Shown here: positions 53,768 to 62,053 of the stretch, in pieces
How positions within the stretch are numbered: the stretch's first letter is position 1
How the letters are laid out: each line of letters begins with the position of its first letter
Assembly: GCA_947503275.1 (NCBI GenBank)
Contig: CANNCZ010000001.1
Span: 1,821,271 to 1,885,270, forward strand
DNA: 64,000 nucleotides
Direction: 5' to 3'
Origin: an uncultured Erythrobacter sp.
GTDB taxonomy: Bacteria > Pseudomonadota > Alphaproteobacteria > Sphingomonadales > Sphingomonadaceae
Notes under the pieces: generated by a model
Told to the model about the DNA's origin: nothing
The model's database searches: none
Seen by the model: the letters and a program-made list of their open reading frames with translations, nothing else
Made by a program: the position numbers and the translations under genes

Positions 53768-54970
53768 TCAGAACCGAGTTGAAAGCGTCGCGGCGATGCC
53801 GGATGCGGGTGCCGCGTCGCCCGCTACACGTTCACGCCAATCGAGCGAGACGCGTGCGGGCACATCGCCAACATTCAATTCAACCTGCAAAGTCGGGCCA
53901 ATGTCGACACGGCCGGCTCCCTCTTGCGCGCCGCCCCATGCCCCTGCGCCTAACCGCAACCGGGCGCTTTGATCGTTGCCGCGTTCAAACTGAGCGAATT
54001 CGCGTGTGATCGCCGCCTGCCCTTCGCCAAAGGGTGTCGCCGCATCGCCGCCGACATAGCCAGCCGCGCCATAGACTTCCAACCGCGTGTCAAAGGGCAG
54101 TCTTTGCGAAGGCAGTTCGGTAATTGCATAGGCAGCAGGCCGCAAATCGGTGCCGAACGTATTGTCGATCACCCGCACTTCCGCCGCCACGCGCACAGGA
54201 ACCACCGCCAATGGACGCGCAGAGGCTCCGATTGCAGCCTCATTCTCACCGTCCCCGACAAAGGCACGATAGGCGCGCGCATAGACGCGCGGATCATGGC
54301 GGGAGCCAGGCGCCACGCGATATTGCAGATTGGCCGCCATCTGGCTGGCCCCGTAAACCGGCACGCGGCCTTGTCCGATCAAAGCAGAGTTCGAACCGGC
54401 ACGATAAAACGCAAACGCATCCAGCGACCAACGATCAATCGACCGGGACGCAAGCGTGATTGTACGCGGAGCCTCGTTCGTATCGCCGCTCAGTTGGTAA
54501 TAGGCATCAACCGGACCACCGCCCGATGCCTGCTGAACGACAGGTGCATCCGCATTCCAATCAATGCGGAACGCCGCCGCCATCAGGAATTGATGACCAG
54601 CGGCCACAATCGGCGGTGTCAGAGGAGCAGCTGAGGCGTGCCGCTCGCTGGTCTGAACGATAGCGGGCGTAGTTTGGCCGTATCCGAGCCACTCATAGGC
54701 GGATGTACCAAGGGCCGATGCGACAAGCGGCGCACTATCGGCATCTTCCGCTCGCACCATTTCAGCAGATACATTTGCCACCTGCGGCGCTTCATTCGCC
54801 CCATCTTTGGGCTGCGCCTCGGCAAACAGGGTTTCTGTCACGGGCAAATCAAGCACGGCCGGAAACGGGTTCTCCCAAACCACCGCGCGCCCGCCGATCC
54901 ACACCGCGACTAAAAGGACTAGCATCGCCAAGGGGCTACCTCGGCGGCGAGAGGTCTCCTGACCCATCAT
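53768..54970 (-). CDS. NfrA C-terminal-domain-like outer-membrane protein without TPR region
   Basis: The 400-aa protein has an N-terminal hydrophobic segment (LAMLVLLVAVWIGGRAVVW), a 90-residue Ala/Glu/Thr-rich low-complexity part, and a C-terminal domain of about 250 residues in beta-rich pattern: TITLASRSIDRWSLDAFAFYRAGSNSALIGQGRVPVYGASQMAANLQYRV, ending in GIAATLSTRF with a C-terminal Phe typical of barrels. I read this as the NfrA_C barrel of bacteriophage N4 adsorption protein A, which in E. coli is preceded by a large TPR region that is missing here. The gene overlaps an NfrB-like gene by 4 nt, supporting the reading. It probably exports an exopolysaccharide across the outer membrane. 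Confidence 0.65.
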   Translation of the reverse strand: MMGQETSRRRGSPLAMLVLLVAVWIGGRAVVWENPFPAVLDLPVTETLFAEAQPKDGANEAPQVANVSAEMVRAEDADSAPLVASALGTSAYEWLGYGQTTPAIVQTSERHASAAPLTPPIVAAGHQFLMAAAFRIDWNADAPVVQQASGGGPVDAYYQLSGDTNEAPRTITLASRSIDRWSLDAFAFYRAGSNSALIGQGRVPVYGASQMAANLQYRVAPGSRHDPRVYARAYRAFVGDGENEAAIGASARPLAVVPVRVAAEVRVIDNTFGTDLRPAAYAITELPSQRLPFDTRLEVYGAAGYVGGDAATPFGEGQAAITREFAQFERGNDQSARLRLGAGAWGGAQEGAGRVDIGPTLQVELNVGDVPARVSLDWRERVAGDAAPASGIAATLSTRF

Positions 54971-56427
54971 GCCGGCCTACCCATCAATTGGCGAGCAAAC
55001 CGTCCCTGCCGTTCTGTCATAGGCGATGCGGGATTGGGCAGCCCTGCGCGCGCCGGATGCGCGCTGTGCGGGGTTTTGTCCCACTCGATTGCGCGTCCAG
55101 ATAAGTTGCGCGCATACGCCGATATCGCGCGATGCCCGGCCATAATCGCGATCACATTGGTTACGGGAATACGCAAAACCGCCAACAGGCCCTCTCGCAC
55201 ACCATAATTGCGCGCAGTAAAGGCAAACCGCCAAGCTGAGCGCCAAACAAACATCACAAAATTGGCCATCAAAAGTGCCGCGAGCAATGGCGTCACCGGC
55301 GCATGATCTGCCCAGCCCAATGCCACCGCCATCCAGAACAAAGAAATGAGCGCCAGTAAGGAATAGCCCAATGCCAGCACCAGAGCGGTGAGCGGCCCGC
55401 GCCTGTCACGCGCACGCATCCACAGCTCCAAAACCCCGGCGCCCCACCCGGTCCGGTCCCAGCCTTGCAGTGCAATGCCATGCACCCAGCGGGTTTTCTG
55501 GCGGGTGATCGTCTCCAGCCCCGACGGGAAATAGGCGCGTGTGGCGATCAGCAGATCATCCTCTGCTCTGGCTCGGACAAAGCGGCAGATGCCTCCATCC
55601 TCTGCGATTGCCAGGCCCAACTCGTAATCCTCCGTCAGAGAATCAGGCTCAAACGGTTTGCGGTCAAGCCGGCGACGGCTCAGGATCTGCAGCGACCTAC
55701 GCGACACCGCACAGCCCACGCCAGCGGCTGGCAAAGCTGCGCCCAGTTCGCTGCGCACCACCATCGCCTTGCCATGCGCTTCAGCAAATTCTTCGCAATA
55801 ATGGCTGCCCAGCCAATTGCGGCCCTCTTGCGGCAATGGCTCGACGGGAAGCTGCGCAAAGTCGGCTCCAGCGGCAATCGCGCCTTCCAATAGGCTCAAT
55901 CCGCCAGGATCGACCATGTCCTCTGCATCGTGAAACAGGACGCTGGAAAAGGGTTTGCCCAAGCGCCGTTCATCATCGCGCATCGCCTCATAAAGGCGGT
56001 TCAAACAGTCCGCTTTGGTCGTCGGTCCAGCACGGTCATGGATCACCAGCCGCAGCCGCGTATCGCCGCGGGCGCCGCGCATCGCGGCCTGCATTGTCTC
56101 AGGATCATTGCGATAAATGCCGACATAAAGCCGCAATTCGCTGTACGGCCAAACGCTTAGCATATGGGCGATAGTGTCGCCGATGACGTCGGCTTCTTGC
56201 CAAGCGGGAATGAAGATTGCGGTCCGGCCTTTTAAAGCGCGGCTCTGTAACTCAGCGCGGCTGACCACCGGAGTTTTGGCCCGCCCCTTTGCCCGCAACC
56301 ACAGCCACGTGAAATCGAGCGCAAGGTCATCGAGCGCGCCAATCAGGAAGATCACGCCTGCAAACAGCAGCAATTCGTGCTGAACGACGGCCAGCCACTG
56401 CCACAGATTCCAGTCAATGAATGACAA
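54967..56427 (-). CDS. NfrB-like membrane glycosyltransferase (GT2)
   Basis: The 486-aa protein has an N-terminal helix (LLLFAGVIFLIGALDDLALDFTWLW), a GT2 catalytic domain (IFIPAWQEADVIGDTIAHML at the start; VLFHDAEDMVDPGG with the DxD-type acid pair; SLTEDYELG and RQKTRWVHG, the ED and QxxRW motifs) and C-terminal membrane helices. The order fits NfrB, the synthase of a c-di-GMP-regulated exopolysaccharide that is the phage N4 receptor in E. coli. E. coli NfrB is considerably longer with a C-terminal MshEN-type c-di-GMP-binding domain; this protein ends soon after the last helix, so that domain is missing. It is the first gene of the pair. Confidence 0.82.
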   Translation of the reverse strand: MSFIDWNLWQWLAVVQHELLLFAGVIFLIGALDDLALDFTWLWLRAKGRAKTPVVSRAELQSRALKGRTAIFIPAWQEADVIGDTIAHMLSVWPYSELRLYVGIYRNDPETMQAAMRGARGDTRLRLVIHDRAGPTTKADCLNRLYEAMRDDERRLGKPFSSVLFHDAEDMVDPGGLSLLEGAIAAGADFAQLPVEPLPQEGRNWLGSHYCEEFAEAHGKAMVVRSELGAALPAAGVGCAVSRRSLQILSRRRLDRKPFEPDSLTEDYELGLAIAEDGGICRFVRARAEDDLLIATRAYFPSGLETITRQKTRWVHGIALQGWDRTGWGAGVLELWMRARDRRGPLTALVLALGYSLLALISLFWMAVALGWADHAPVTPLLAALLMANFVMFVWRSAWRFAFTARNYGVREGLLAVLRIPVTNVIAIMAGHRAISAYARNLSGRAIEWDKTPHSAHPARAGLPNPASPMTERQGRFARQLMGRPA

Positions 56428-56516
56428 GCTTTTCGCCCCCTCGCGAAGAATTCAATCTATCGAGCCCGGTTTAACCTTGCAACCTTCATGGTTTTTCTGA
56501 AAGGGACAGCGACAAT

Positions 56517-57758
56517 ATGTCAGACACCCAGACCAAACCGCCTGCCGTTTTACGCCGAATATTTGCCCCTGTCCGCGCCTTGTTTGTGGGCGATGCATCG
56601 GCAGGCATCTTGCTGATCCTCGTCGCAGCAGCTGCGATGTTGGCTGCGAACTCTGCTTTTTCCGCAGAATACAAGGATTTGTTCTATGGCAAGCTGCCAT
56701 GGACGCCGATCGAAAAGCTGAAGGATCTGCACTACTGGATCAATGACGGCTTGATGGCGATCTTCTTTTTCGTCGTCGGGTTGGAAGTGAAGCGCGAGGT
56801 CGTTTGCGGGCAATTGGCTGACCCTGCGGCACGTAGACTTCCCATGCTCGCGGCGGCGGCGGGCATGTTGGTGCCTGCTGGCGTCTTTATGATTATATCG
56901 GGTGGCGGTGAATACACCAATGGCTGGGCCATTCCGGCGGCGACAGACATCGCCTTTGCGATGGGCGTATTGGGGCTGTTGGGTAGCCGGGTTCCGGCCT
57001 CCCTTAGGTTGTTCCTGCTCACCGTTGCGATCGTAGATGACATCGGTGCGGTCATTGTCATTGCGGTGTTCTACACCACGATTGGCGACAGTTTCATGTT
57101 TTGGCTGCTCGCCTCGGTCATCGTATTTGGCCTAATGATGGCGCTTAACCGGTTTAGAGTCGGTGTTTTCTGGCCCTATATCTTGCTCGCAATCGTTCTG
57201 TGGTATTGTGTCCTGAATTCAGGTGTCCATGCGACAATAGCAGGGGTCCTTGCAGCGCTAACGATCCCGCTTAAACGCTCGGACGGTAATTCCATGCTGG
57301 AAAAGCTGGAGCACGGCCTTGCTCCGTGGAGTGCTTACTTGATCGTACCCGTGTTTGGATTTGCAAATGCGGGTGTTTCGCTCAAGGGAATGGGGCCTGA
57401 GGCGCTGTTCGACGCGCTACCTCTCGCTATTGCTGCCGGGCTTGTGGTCGGCAAGCAATTGGGAATTTTCACTATCGTATTCATCGCCGACAAAACCGGA
57501 TTTGCGCCGCGCCCTGCCAATGCCAGTTGGGCGGAGATATGGGGCATCTCGATTCTTTGTGGGATCGGCTTTACGATGAGCATCTTTATCGGCGGGCTGG
57601 CATTCCCAAACAATCCGAACTTCGTCGAAGAGGCCAAGATCGGCATCCTGACAGGTTCTGCAATCTCTGCGATATTGGGGTATGTTGTGCTGCGTTTGAC
57701 GACCGAGCACAGCCCCGAGGATTGCGACGATCAGGGAACGCAACCCAGCGGCGCGTAA
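56517..57758 (+). CDS. nhaA: Na+/H+ antiporter NhaA
   Basis: The 413-aa protein is NhaA throughout: LHYWINDGLMAIFFFVVGLEVKREV near the N-terminus, AIPAATDIAFAMGVLGLLG, and LLTVAIVDDIGAVIVIAVFYT with the twin Asp174-Asp175 that bind sodium/proton. Twelve hydrophobic stretches agree with the fold. It exchanges internal sodium for protons in the inner membrane, important in saline or alkaline settings, and so fits a marine organism. It is divergent from the NfrB-like gene by 89 nt and convergent with the VOC gene. Confidence 0.96.
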   Translation: MSDTQTKPPAVLRRIFAPVRALFVGDASAGILLILVAAAAMLAANSAFSAEYKDLFYGKLPWTPIEKLKDLHYWINDGLMAIFFFVVGLEVKREVVCGQLADPAARRLPMLAAAAGMLVPAGVFMIISGGGEYTNGWAIPAATDIAFAMGVLGLLGSRVPASLRLFLLTVAIVDDIGAVIVIAVFYTTIGDSFMFWLLASVIVFGLMMALNRFRVGVFWPYILLAIVLWYCVLNSGVHATIAGVLAALTIPLKRSDGNSMLEKLEHGLAPWSAYLIVPVFGFANAGVSLKGMGPEALFDALPLAIAAGLVVGKQLGIFTIVFIADKTGFAPRPANASWAEIWGISILCGIGFTMSIFIGGLAFPNNPNFVEEAKIGILTGSAISAILGYVVLRLTTEHSPEDCDDQGTQPSGA

Positions 57759-57763
57759 ACCCC

Positions 57764-58201
57764 TTACCAGCTGCCGGTATTCTCCATACTCGCCCACGGC
57801 TCTTGCGGTTCGAGAGAGCCGTCTTGCAGCAACTCAATCGAAATCCCATCAGGTGATTTGACGAAAGCCATGTGACCATCGCGCGGTGGGCGGTGGATGA
57901 TGTGGCCGGCATCGGCAATGCGCTGACACGTCTCGTAAATGTTATCGACCCGGTAAGCGAGATGACCGAAATTGCGCCCGCCAGTGTATTCTTCAGGTGC
58001 GCTGCCATCTTCGGCAGGCCAGTTATAGGTCAGCTCAACCTCTGCCACGTCTTTCTGTCCCGGCGCGGCAAGAAAGATCAGCGTAAAACGCCCCGCCTCA
58101 ACATCGAAACGGCGGACCTCTTCCAGCCCGATCAGCTTAAAGAAATCGACGCTCGCCTGCGGGTCCGAAATGCGGATCATGGAATGCAGAAATTTGACCA
58201 T
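57764..58201 (-). CDS. Lactoylglutathione-lyase-like VOC protein
   Basis: The 145-aa protein starts MVKFLHSMIRISDPQASVDFFKLIGL and continues with a VELTYNWP, then GRNFGHLAYRVDNIYETCQRIAD and FVKSPDGISIELLQ, the two halves of the glyoxalase I fold including the metal-ligand His/Glu positions. Glyoxalase I converts the hemithioacetal of methylglyoxal and glutathione to S-lactoylglutathione. The length and the HSMIRI motif make a real glyoxalase I likely, although other VOC enzymes look similar. It ends 5 nt from nhaA's stop on the opposite strand. Confidence 0.85.
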   Translation of the reverse strand: MVKFLHSMIRISDPQASVDFFKLIGLEEVRRFDVEAGRFTLIFLAAPGQKDVAEVELTYNWPAEDGSAPEEYTGGRNFGHLAYRVDNIYETCQRIADAGHIIHRPPRDGHMAFVKSPDGISIELLQDGSLEPQEPWASMENTGSW

Positions 58202-58286
58202 AGAAAATTCCTCGATGTTCGCGGCAATGTGTCTGTTTCATCGTATGTAGGAGGAAATCGCATTCCAAACAGCCCACGCAAAGAAA

Positions 58287-58315
58287 AAACGCGGGGCCAA
58301 ACTGACCCCGCGTTT
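58287..58315 (-). terminator. Rho-independent terminator of the TorF porin gene
   Basis: On the minus strand AAACGCGGGG-tcagtttgg-CCCCGCGTTT forms a 10-bp stem followed by TTTCTTT. It lies 44 nt after the porin stop codon, between it and the VOC gene. Confidence 0.92.
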
Positions 58316-58359
58316 CCGTTCCTCCCGCTTATCTGCGGGCTATTTGTTTATGCCAAAGC

Positions 58360-59286
58360 TTAGAAGCTAGCGGCGACTGTCAGGACAAAAGCATCGTCCG
58401 TAAAAGTGCCGTTCGGATCGATCAGCGCGTCACCTTCGACACCGACATAAGCGGCGGTGAAGGTCACCGGACCAGCTGCCATATCGACACCAATCGACCA
58501 ATCGATTGCTTCGCTGTCATTGGTGAAGGTCAAGAAACCATCAGTGTAGCCAAGATGGCCGTTGATCGTGAACGGCGAGTCCGGAATACCAACCGACACA
58601 TCTGTGTAGAGATACAGGTTATCCGTGCTGCCAAGCGAGCTCTGGTCTGGCGCATATGCGACACCGCCGGTCAGCGATGCAGGGCCAATCCCGACGCTAA
58701 GCGAGCCGTAAAACTCGACATAGCTGGTGTCACCAGCGGTAGCTGGCGAATCGGGATATAGATACGCGATTACGCCGACATCAGCGGTGAGTGCATCGGT
58801 TAGATTGCCGCTCCAACCGCCGTAAACGTCAACCTCGGTAGAGCCAAACCCGACGGTGTCTTCATCAAGGTTCGATGCCCAAGTGCCGACATAAAGGCCA
58901 GATGAGTGACTGACATCGAAACCGCCTTGAATGGCGAATTCGCCACCTGACAGATCCACACCGCGGAACCGGTATTCGGTCGTGAAGGCGACGTTTGCTG
59001 AGAATGTCAGACCGCTTTCGCCTGCAAACTCGCTGGCTGTGCCAGCTTCAATCGGCTCACCGGCGCGAACCGCGATGTCAGTCGCAAGGTCCGGTGTTGG
59101 TTCGATCGAAAGGGTTTCGACAGTGTCGTTATCGAGAGCAGCGGATGCTGCAATCAGGTCTGCGCTGATAATATCATCAACGACAGGTGCCTCGGCATTT
59201 TCATCCGAAGCAAGTGCGGGAGCTGCTGAAAGAAACAGACCAGCGGAGAGGGTTGCGGCCGAAAGGCCGCGGATGGACGTGAGCAT
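58360..59286 (-). CDS. TorF-family putative porin (Gcw_chp)
   Basis: The start at 59286 (MLTSIRGLSAATLSAGLFLSAAPALAS) has GGAAG before it and opens a signal peptide; the protein is 308 aa. After a 70-residue acidic linker (DENAEAPVVDDIISADLIAASAALDN...) the barrel starts FSANVAFTTEYRFRGVDLSGGEFAIQGGFD, the family signature, with repeated beta strands (YVGTWASN, VDVYGGWSG, YVEFYGSLSVGIG) and a C-terminal VLTVAASF. The family is a small outer-membrane channel often found near nitrogen-regulated genes. A near-palindromic NtrC-like element lies about 100 nt upstream. Confidence 0.9.
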   Translation of the reverse strand: MLTSIRGLSAATLSAGLFLSAAPALASDENAEAPVVDDIISADLIAASAALDNDTVETLSIEPTPDLATDIAVRAGEPIEAGTASEFAGESGLTFSANVAFTTEYRFRGVDLSGGEFAIQGGFDVSHSSGLYVGTWASNLDEDTVGFGSTEVDVYGGWSGNLTDALTADVGVIAYLYPDSPATAGDTSYVEFYGSLSVGIGPASLTGGVAYAPDQSSLGSTDNLYLYTDVSVGIPDSPFTINGHLGYTDGFLTFTNDSEAIDWSIGVDMAAGPVTFTAAYVGVEGDALIDPNGTFTDDAFVLTVAASF

Positions 59287-59656
59287 TACAACTTCCTTAT
59301 TTGTGTTGTTGCTTCGTCCCGCCTGCACATCTGAAGGTTGCGTATTTATAAGAGCAATCTCATTCAAATGCGCAATAATGCTGCACCGCTTTGCTGCACA
59401 GCACAAGAGAAATTGCGAGTAAGCCCACAATTCGGTTTGAAACAGTTACGATTGTTGAATTTGTGCACCACACATCAAAGCCAAAAGGATGCCCCCATAA
59501 TCGACCTAATCACCCGCGGCTCAGTTGCCGTTCAGCCTCCGCGCGCTTAAAGGACAAACAGCCACCCGGCTCTTTGTATGGAGAAACCTGCTTTTCCTCC
59601 TTTTTTAGGTACGATCGGGTAACGGCGACGCATTGTGGACGCATAAAAAGAAAATC
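59287..59656. other. 370-bp divergent intergenic region, with NtrC-like element
   Basis: This gap separates the divergent porin and phosphatase genes and is AT-richer than its neighbours. It contains TGCACC-gcttt-GCTGCA at 59382-59398, a near-palindrome one base from the NtrC consensus TGCACC-N5-GGTGCA, upstream of the porin. I searched for a -24/-12 sigma-54 promoter between that element and the porin start and saw none. The phosphatase side shows AAAAAGAAAATC before the ATG, a weak ribosome site. No further gene or RNA is supported. Confidence 0.5.
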
Positions 59657-60463
59657 ATGTTCAACGCCCTTCGCAAAATGTTTCAATCTGCCCCGCCCCC
59701 GCGCCTTGCTGCGGTGCCGGATGGCACGCGCTATTATGTGATTGGCGACATTCATGGGCGGCTCGATCTGTATGCCGCGATGGTCGATGCGATTGAGGTT
59801 GATGATGCCGCCCGTCCAGCGGCCGATACGCATATTATCCTGCTCGGCGATCTGGTGGATCGTGGGCCTGATAGCGCAGGCGTTATCGCCCGCACCCGGA
59901 CGTGGCAGGAAAAGCGCAATGTTCGCGTACTAGCCGGCAATCACGAAGAGATGTTCCTCAATGCGTTTGAGAAACCAGAGGTGCTGCGGCATTTCCTCAA
60001 ACATGGCGGGCGCGAGACGGTGTTGTCTTACGGCCTATCGCGCAAACAGTTCAACGCGATGAACCTTGATGAACTGTTCGCGATGCTGCCGCAGCTTATC
60101 CCGCAATCTGAACGCGATTATCTAAACGATTTCGAAGAGATGATTATCGCAGGCGACTATGTCTTTGTGCATGCAGGCGTTGATCCAACCGTGCCGCTGG
60201 ACCAGCAAAAGCGCAGCGATCTGTTGTGGATCAGAGACCGTTTCCTAGACCACGAAGGGCCGCTGGATAAAGTTGTGGTCCATGGGCATACAATCTTTGA
60301 CAAGGTCATGGATTGCGGCAACCGGATCGGGATTGATACTGGCGCTTTTCGTTCAGGTGTGCTTACCGCACTCGTGCTCGAAAGTGACCAGCGGCGGGTG
60401 ATACAGGCCAGTCAAAAAGACAATGGCCCGGTTGAAATCTTCCAAGGCGAACGGGCAGATTAA
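59657..60463 (+). CDS. PPP-family metallophosphoesterase (Ser/Thr phosphatase type)
   Basis: The 268-aa protein starts MFNALRKMFQSAPPPRLAAVP at 59657; an earlier in-frame TTG is unlikely. It has all the PPP metal motifs in order: GDIHGRLD, GDLVDRGPDSAG, GNHEEMF, HAGVDPT and HGHTIFD. Bacterial members hydrolyse phosphoserine, phosphotyrosine or dinucleoside polyphosphates and need manganese. The gene lies 75 nt before ugd in the same direction, so they may be co-transcribed; substrate unknown. Confidence 0.92.
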   Translation: MFNALRKMFQSAPPPRLAAVPDGTRYYVIGDIHGRLDLYAAMVDAIEVDDAARPAADTHIILLGDLVDRGPDSAGVIARTRTWQEKRNVRVLAGNHEEMFLNAFEKPEVLRHFLKHGGRETVLSYGLSRKQFNAMNLDELFAMLPQLIPQSERDYLNDFEEMIIAGDYVFVHAGVDPTVPLDQQKRSDLLWIRDRFLDHEGPLDKVVVHGHTIFDKVMDCGNRIGIDTGAFRSGVLTALVLESDQRRVIQASQKDNGPVEIFQGERAD

Positions 60464-60538
60464 GCAGCACCTGGCGCTGCGAGGCGGAACACGGCTTTCG
60501 CATTCAATTCGATAAGTATTCTATCAGGGGCAAAAGCC

Positions 60539-61849
60539 ATGAAAATTGCAATGGTGGGTTCGGGTTATGTTGGCTTGGTATCTGGCGCATGTTTCGCCGA
60601 TTTCGGCCACGATGTTGTGTGCATCGACAAAGATCAGGGCAAGATTGATCGGCTGCATGACGGAGTGATGCCGATCTATGAGCCGGGCTTGGCTGCGCTG
60701 GTCGAAAACAACGTTAAGGCAGGCCGCCTGTCTTTCACCACCTCACTTGCCGAAGGGATCAAAGACGCCAGCGCGATCTTTATCGCTGTCGGCACTCCGA
60801 GCCGCCGCGGTGATGGCCATGCCGATCTGTCATTCGTCTATGCCGTCGCCAAAGAGGTAGGGGAAAGCCTTACCAATGATGCTGTGATCGTCACCAAGTC
60901 CACTGTCCCTGTTGGCACAGGTGATGAGGTAGAGCGCATCATCAAAGACACTGGCACCGCGCATAAATTTGCCGTCGTCTCTAACCCTGAATTCCTGCGC
61001 GAAGGCGCGGCAATCGGAGACTTCAAACGTCCAGATCGTATCGTGATCGGAGCAGAGGATGATTTCGGGCGTGATGTGATGCACGAAGTGTACCGTCCGC
61101 TCTTCCTCAATGAATCGCCCATTTTGTTCACCGAGCGCCGCACCAGTGAGCTAATCAAGTACGCCGCCAACGCGTTTCTTGCGACTAAGATCACCTTCAT
61201 CAATGAAATGGCTGATCTGTGCGAGAAAGTCGGCGCGAATGTACAGGATGTCAGCCGCGGTATCGGCATGGACAACCGCATCGGCTCCAAATTCCTGCAT
61301 GCAGGTCCGGGTTATGGCGGATCATGCTTTCCCAAAGACACGCTCGCTCTGCTGAAAACGGCAGAGGATTATGACAGCCCCACCCGCATCATCGAAGCGG
61401 TGGTTAAAACCAATGAGAGCCGTAAACGCGCAATGGGTCGCAAAGTGCTCGATGCATTGGGCGGAGCGGAAAAAGCGCGCGGCAAGAAAGTCGCACTGCT
61501 TGGCCTGACCTTCAAACCGAACACCGATGATATGCGCGATTCCCCAGCCATCGCGGTTGCACAAACGCTGACCGATGCAGGCGTTAAAGTGAGCGCCTAT
61601 GATCCCGAAGGCATGGAATTGGCTAAGCCTTTGATGCCCAATGTGACGATGTGCGATGATCCCTACGCCGCCATCGTTGGTGCGGATGTCACCACTATTG
61701 TCACAGAATGGGATGCTTTCCGCGCACTAGACCTTGCGCGAGTCAAAGAACTCGCCAATGCGCCGGTTCTGGTTGATCTTCGAAATATTTATAGCCCGCA
61801 AGATGTGCGCGCCGCTGGGTTTACGTATGAAAGTATCGGCAGACCCTAA
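60539..61849 (+). CDS. ugd: UDP-glucose 6-dehydrogenase
   Basis: The 436-aa protein has the N-terminal NAD fold MVGSGYVGLVSGACFADFGHDVVCIDKD, and the catalytic Cys263 in GPGYGGSCFPKDTLAL, with the C-terminal UDP-binding block VALLGLTFKPNTDDMRDSPAI. It oxidises UDP-glucose twice with NAD to UDP-glucuronate, a precursor of acidic exopolysaccharide and lipopolysaccharide sugars. An AGGGGC lies before the ATG. A strong terminator (61874-61911) follows. Confidence 0.96.
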   Translation: MKIAMVGSGYVGLVSGACFADFGHDVVCIDKDQGKIDRLHDGVMPIYEPGLAALVENNVKAGRLSFTTSLAEGIKDASAIFIAVGTPSRRGDGHADLSFVYAVAKEVGESLTNDAVIVTKSTVPVGTGDEVERIIKDTGTAHKFAVVSNPEFLREGAAIGDFKRPDRIVIGAEDDFGRDVMHEVYRPLFLNESPILFTERRTSELIKYAANAFLATKITFINEMADLCEKVGANVQDVSRGIGMDNRIGSKFLHAGPGYGGSCFPKDTLALLKTAEDYDSPTRIIEAVVKTNESRKRAMGRKVLDALGGAEKARGKKVALLGLTFKPNTDDMRDSPAIAVAQTLTDAGVKVSAYDPEGMELAKPLMPNVTMCDDPYAAIVGADVTTIVTEWDAFRALDLARVKELANAPVLVDLRNIYSPQDVRAAGFTYESIGRP

Positions 61850-61873
61850 TACAGAACAATTTTTGACTAGCCT

Positions 61874-61911
61874 AAAGCGGCGCTGACGATGCATTCGTTA
61901 TGCGCCGCTTT
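61874..61911 (+). terminator. Rho-independent terminator after ugd
   Basis: AAAGCGGCGC-(18-nt loop)-GCGCCGCTTT followed by TT is a perfect 10-bp stem 24 nt after the ugd stop codon. Confidence 0.88.
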
Positions 61912-62053
61912 TCGTTTGCACTGCAACTCTTGCACGCGCCGCAAGTCACTGAGCGCTCTGGTTAATATTATGGAAATGTGCACTTGGATTCGTTGTAAAG
62001 TTTTGTAACCTCCCGACTCGGTTAGGTACCGTTCAAAGCAATTGGGGGCTTTT

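Noticed and set aside
53768..54970. Plain unknown secreted protein reading of the 400-aa protein before NfrB
   Set aside because: The C-terminal beta-rich domain and the 4-nt overlap with an NfrB-like gene fit an NfrA C-terminal barrel better, though this remains a by-eye assignment.
59287..59380. Sigma-54 (-24/-12) promoter for the TorF porin
   Set aside because: TTGAATGAGATTGC on the minus strand looks similar but lacks the GG at -24 and the spacing to GC is wrong.
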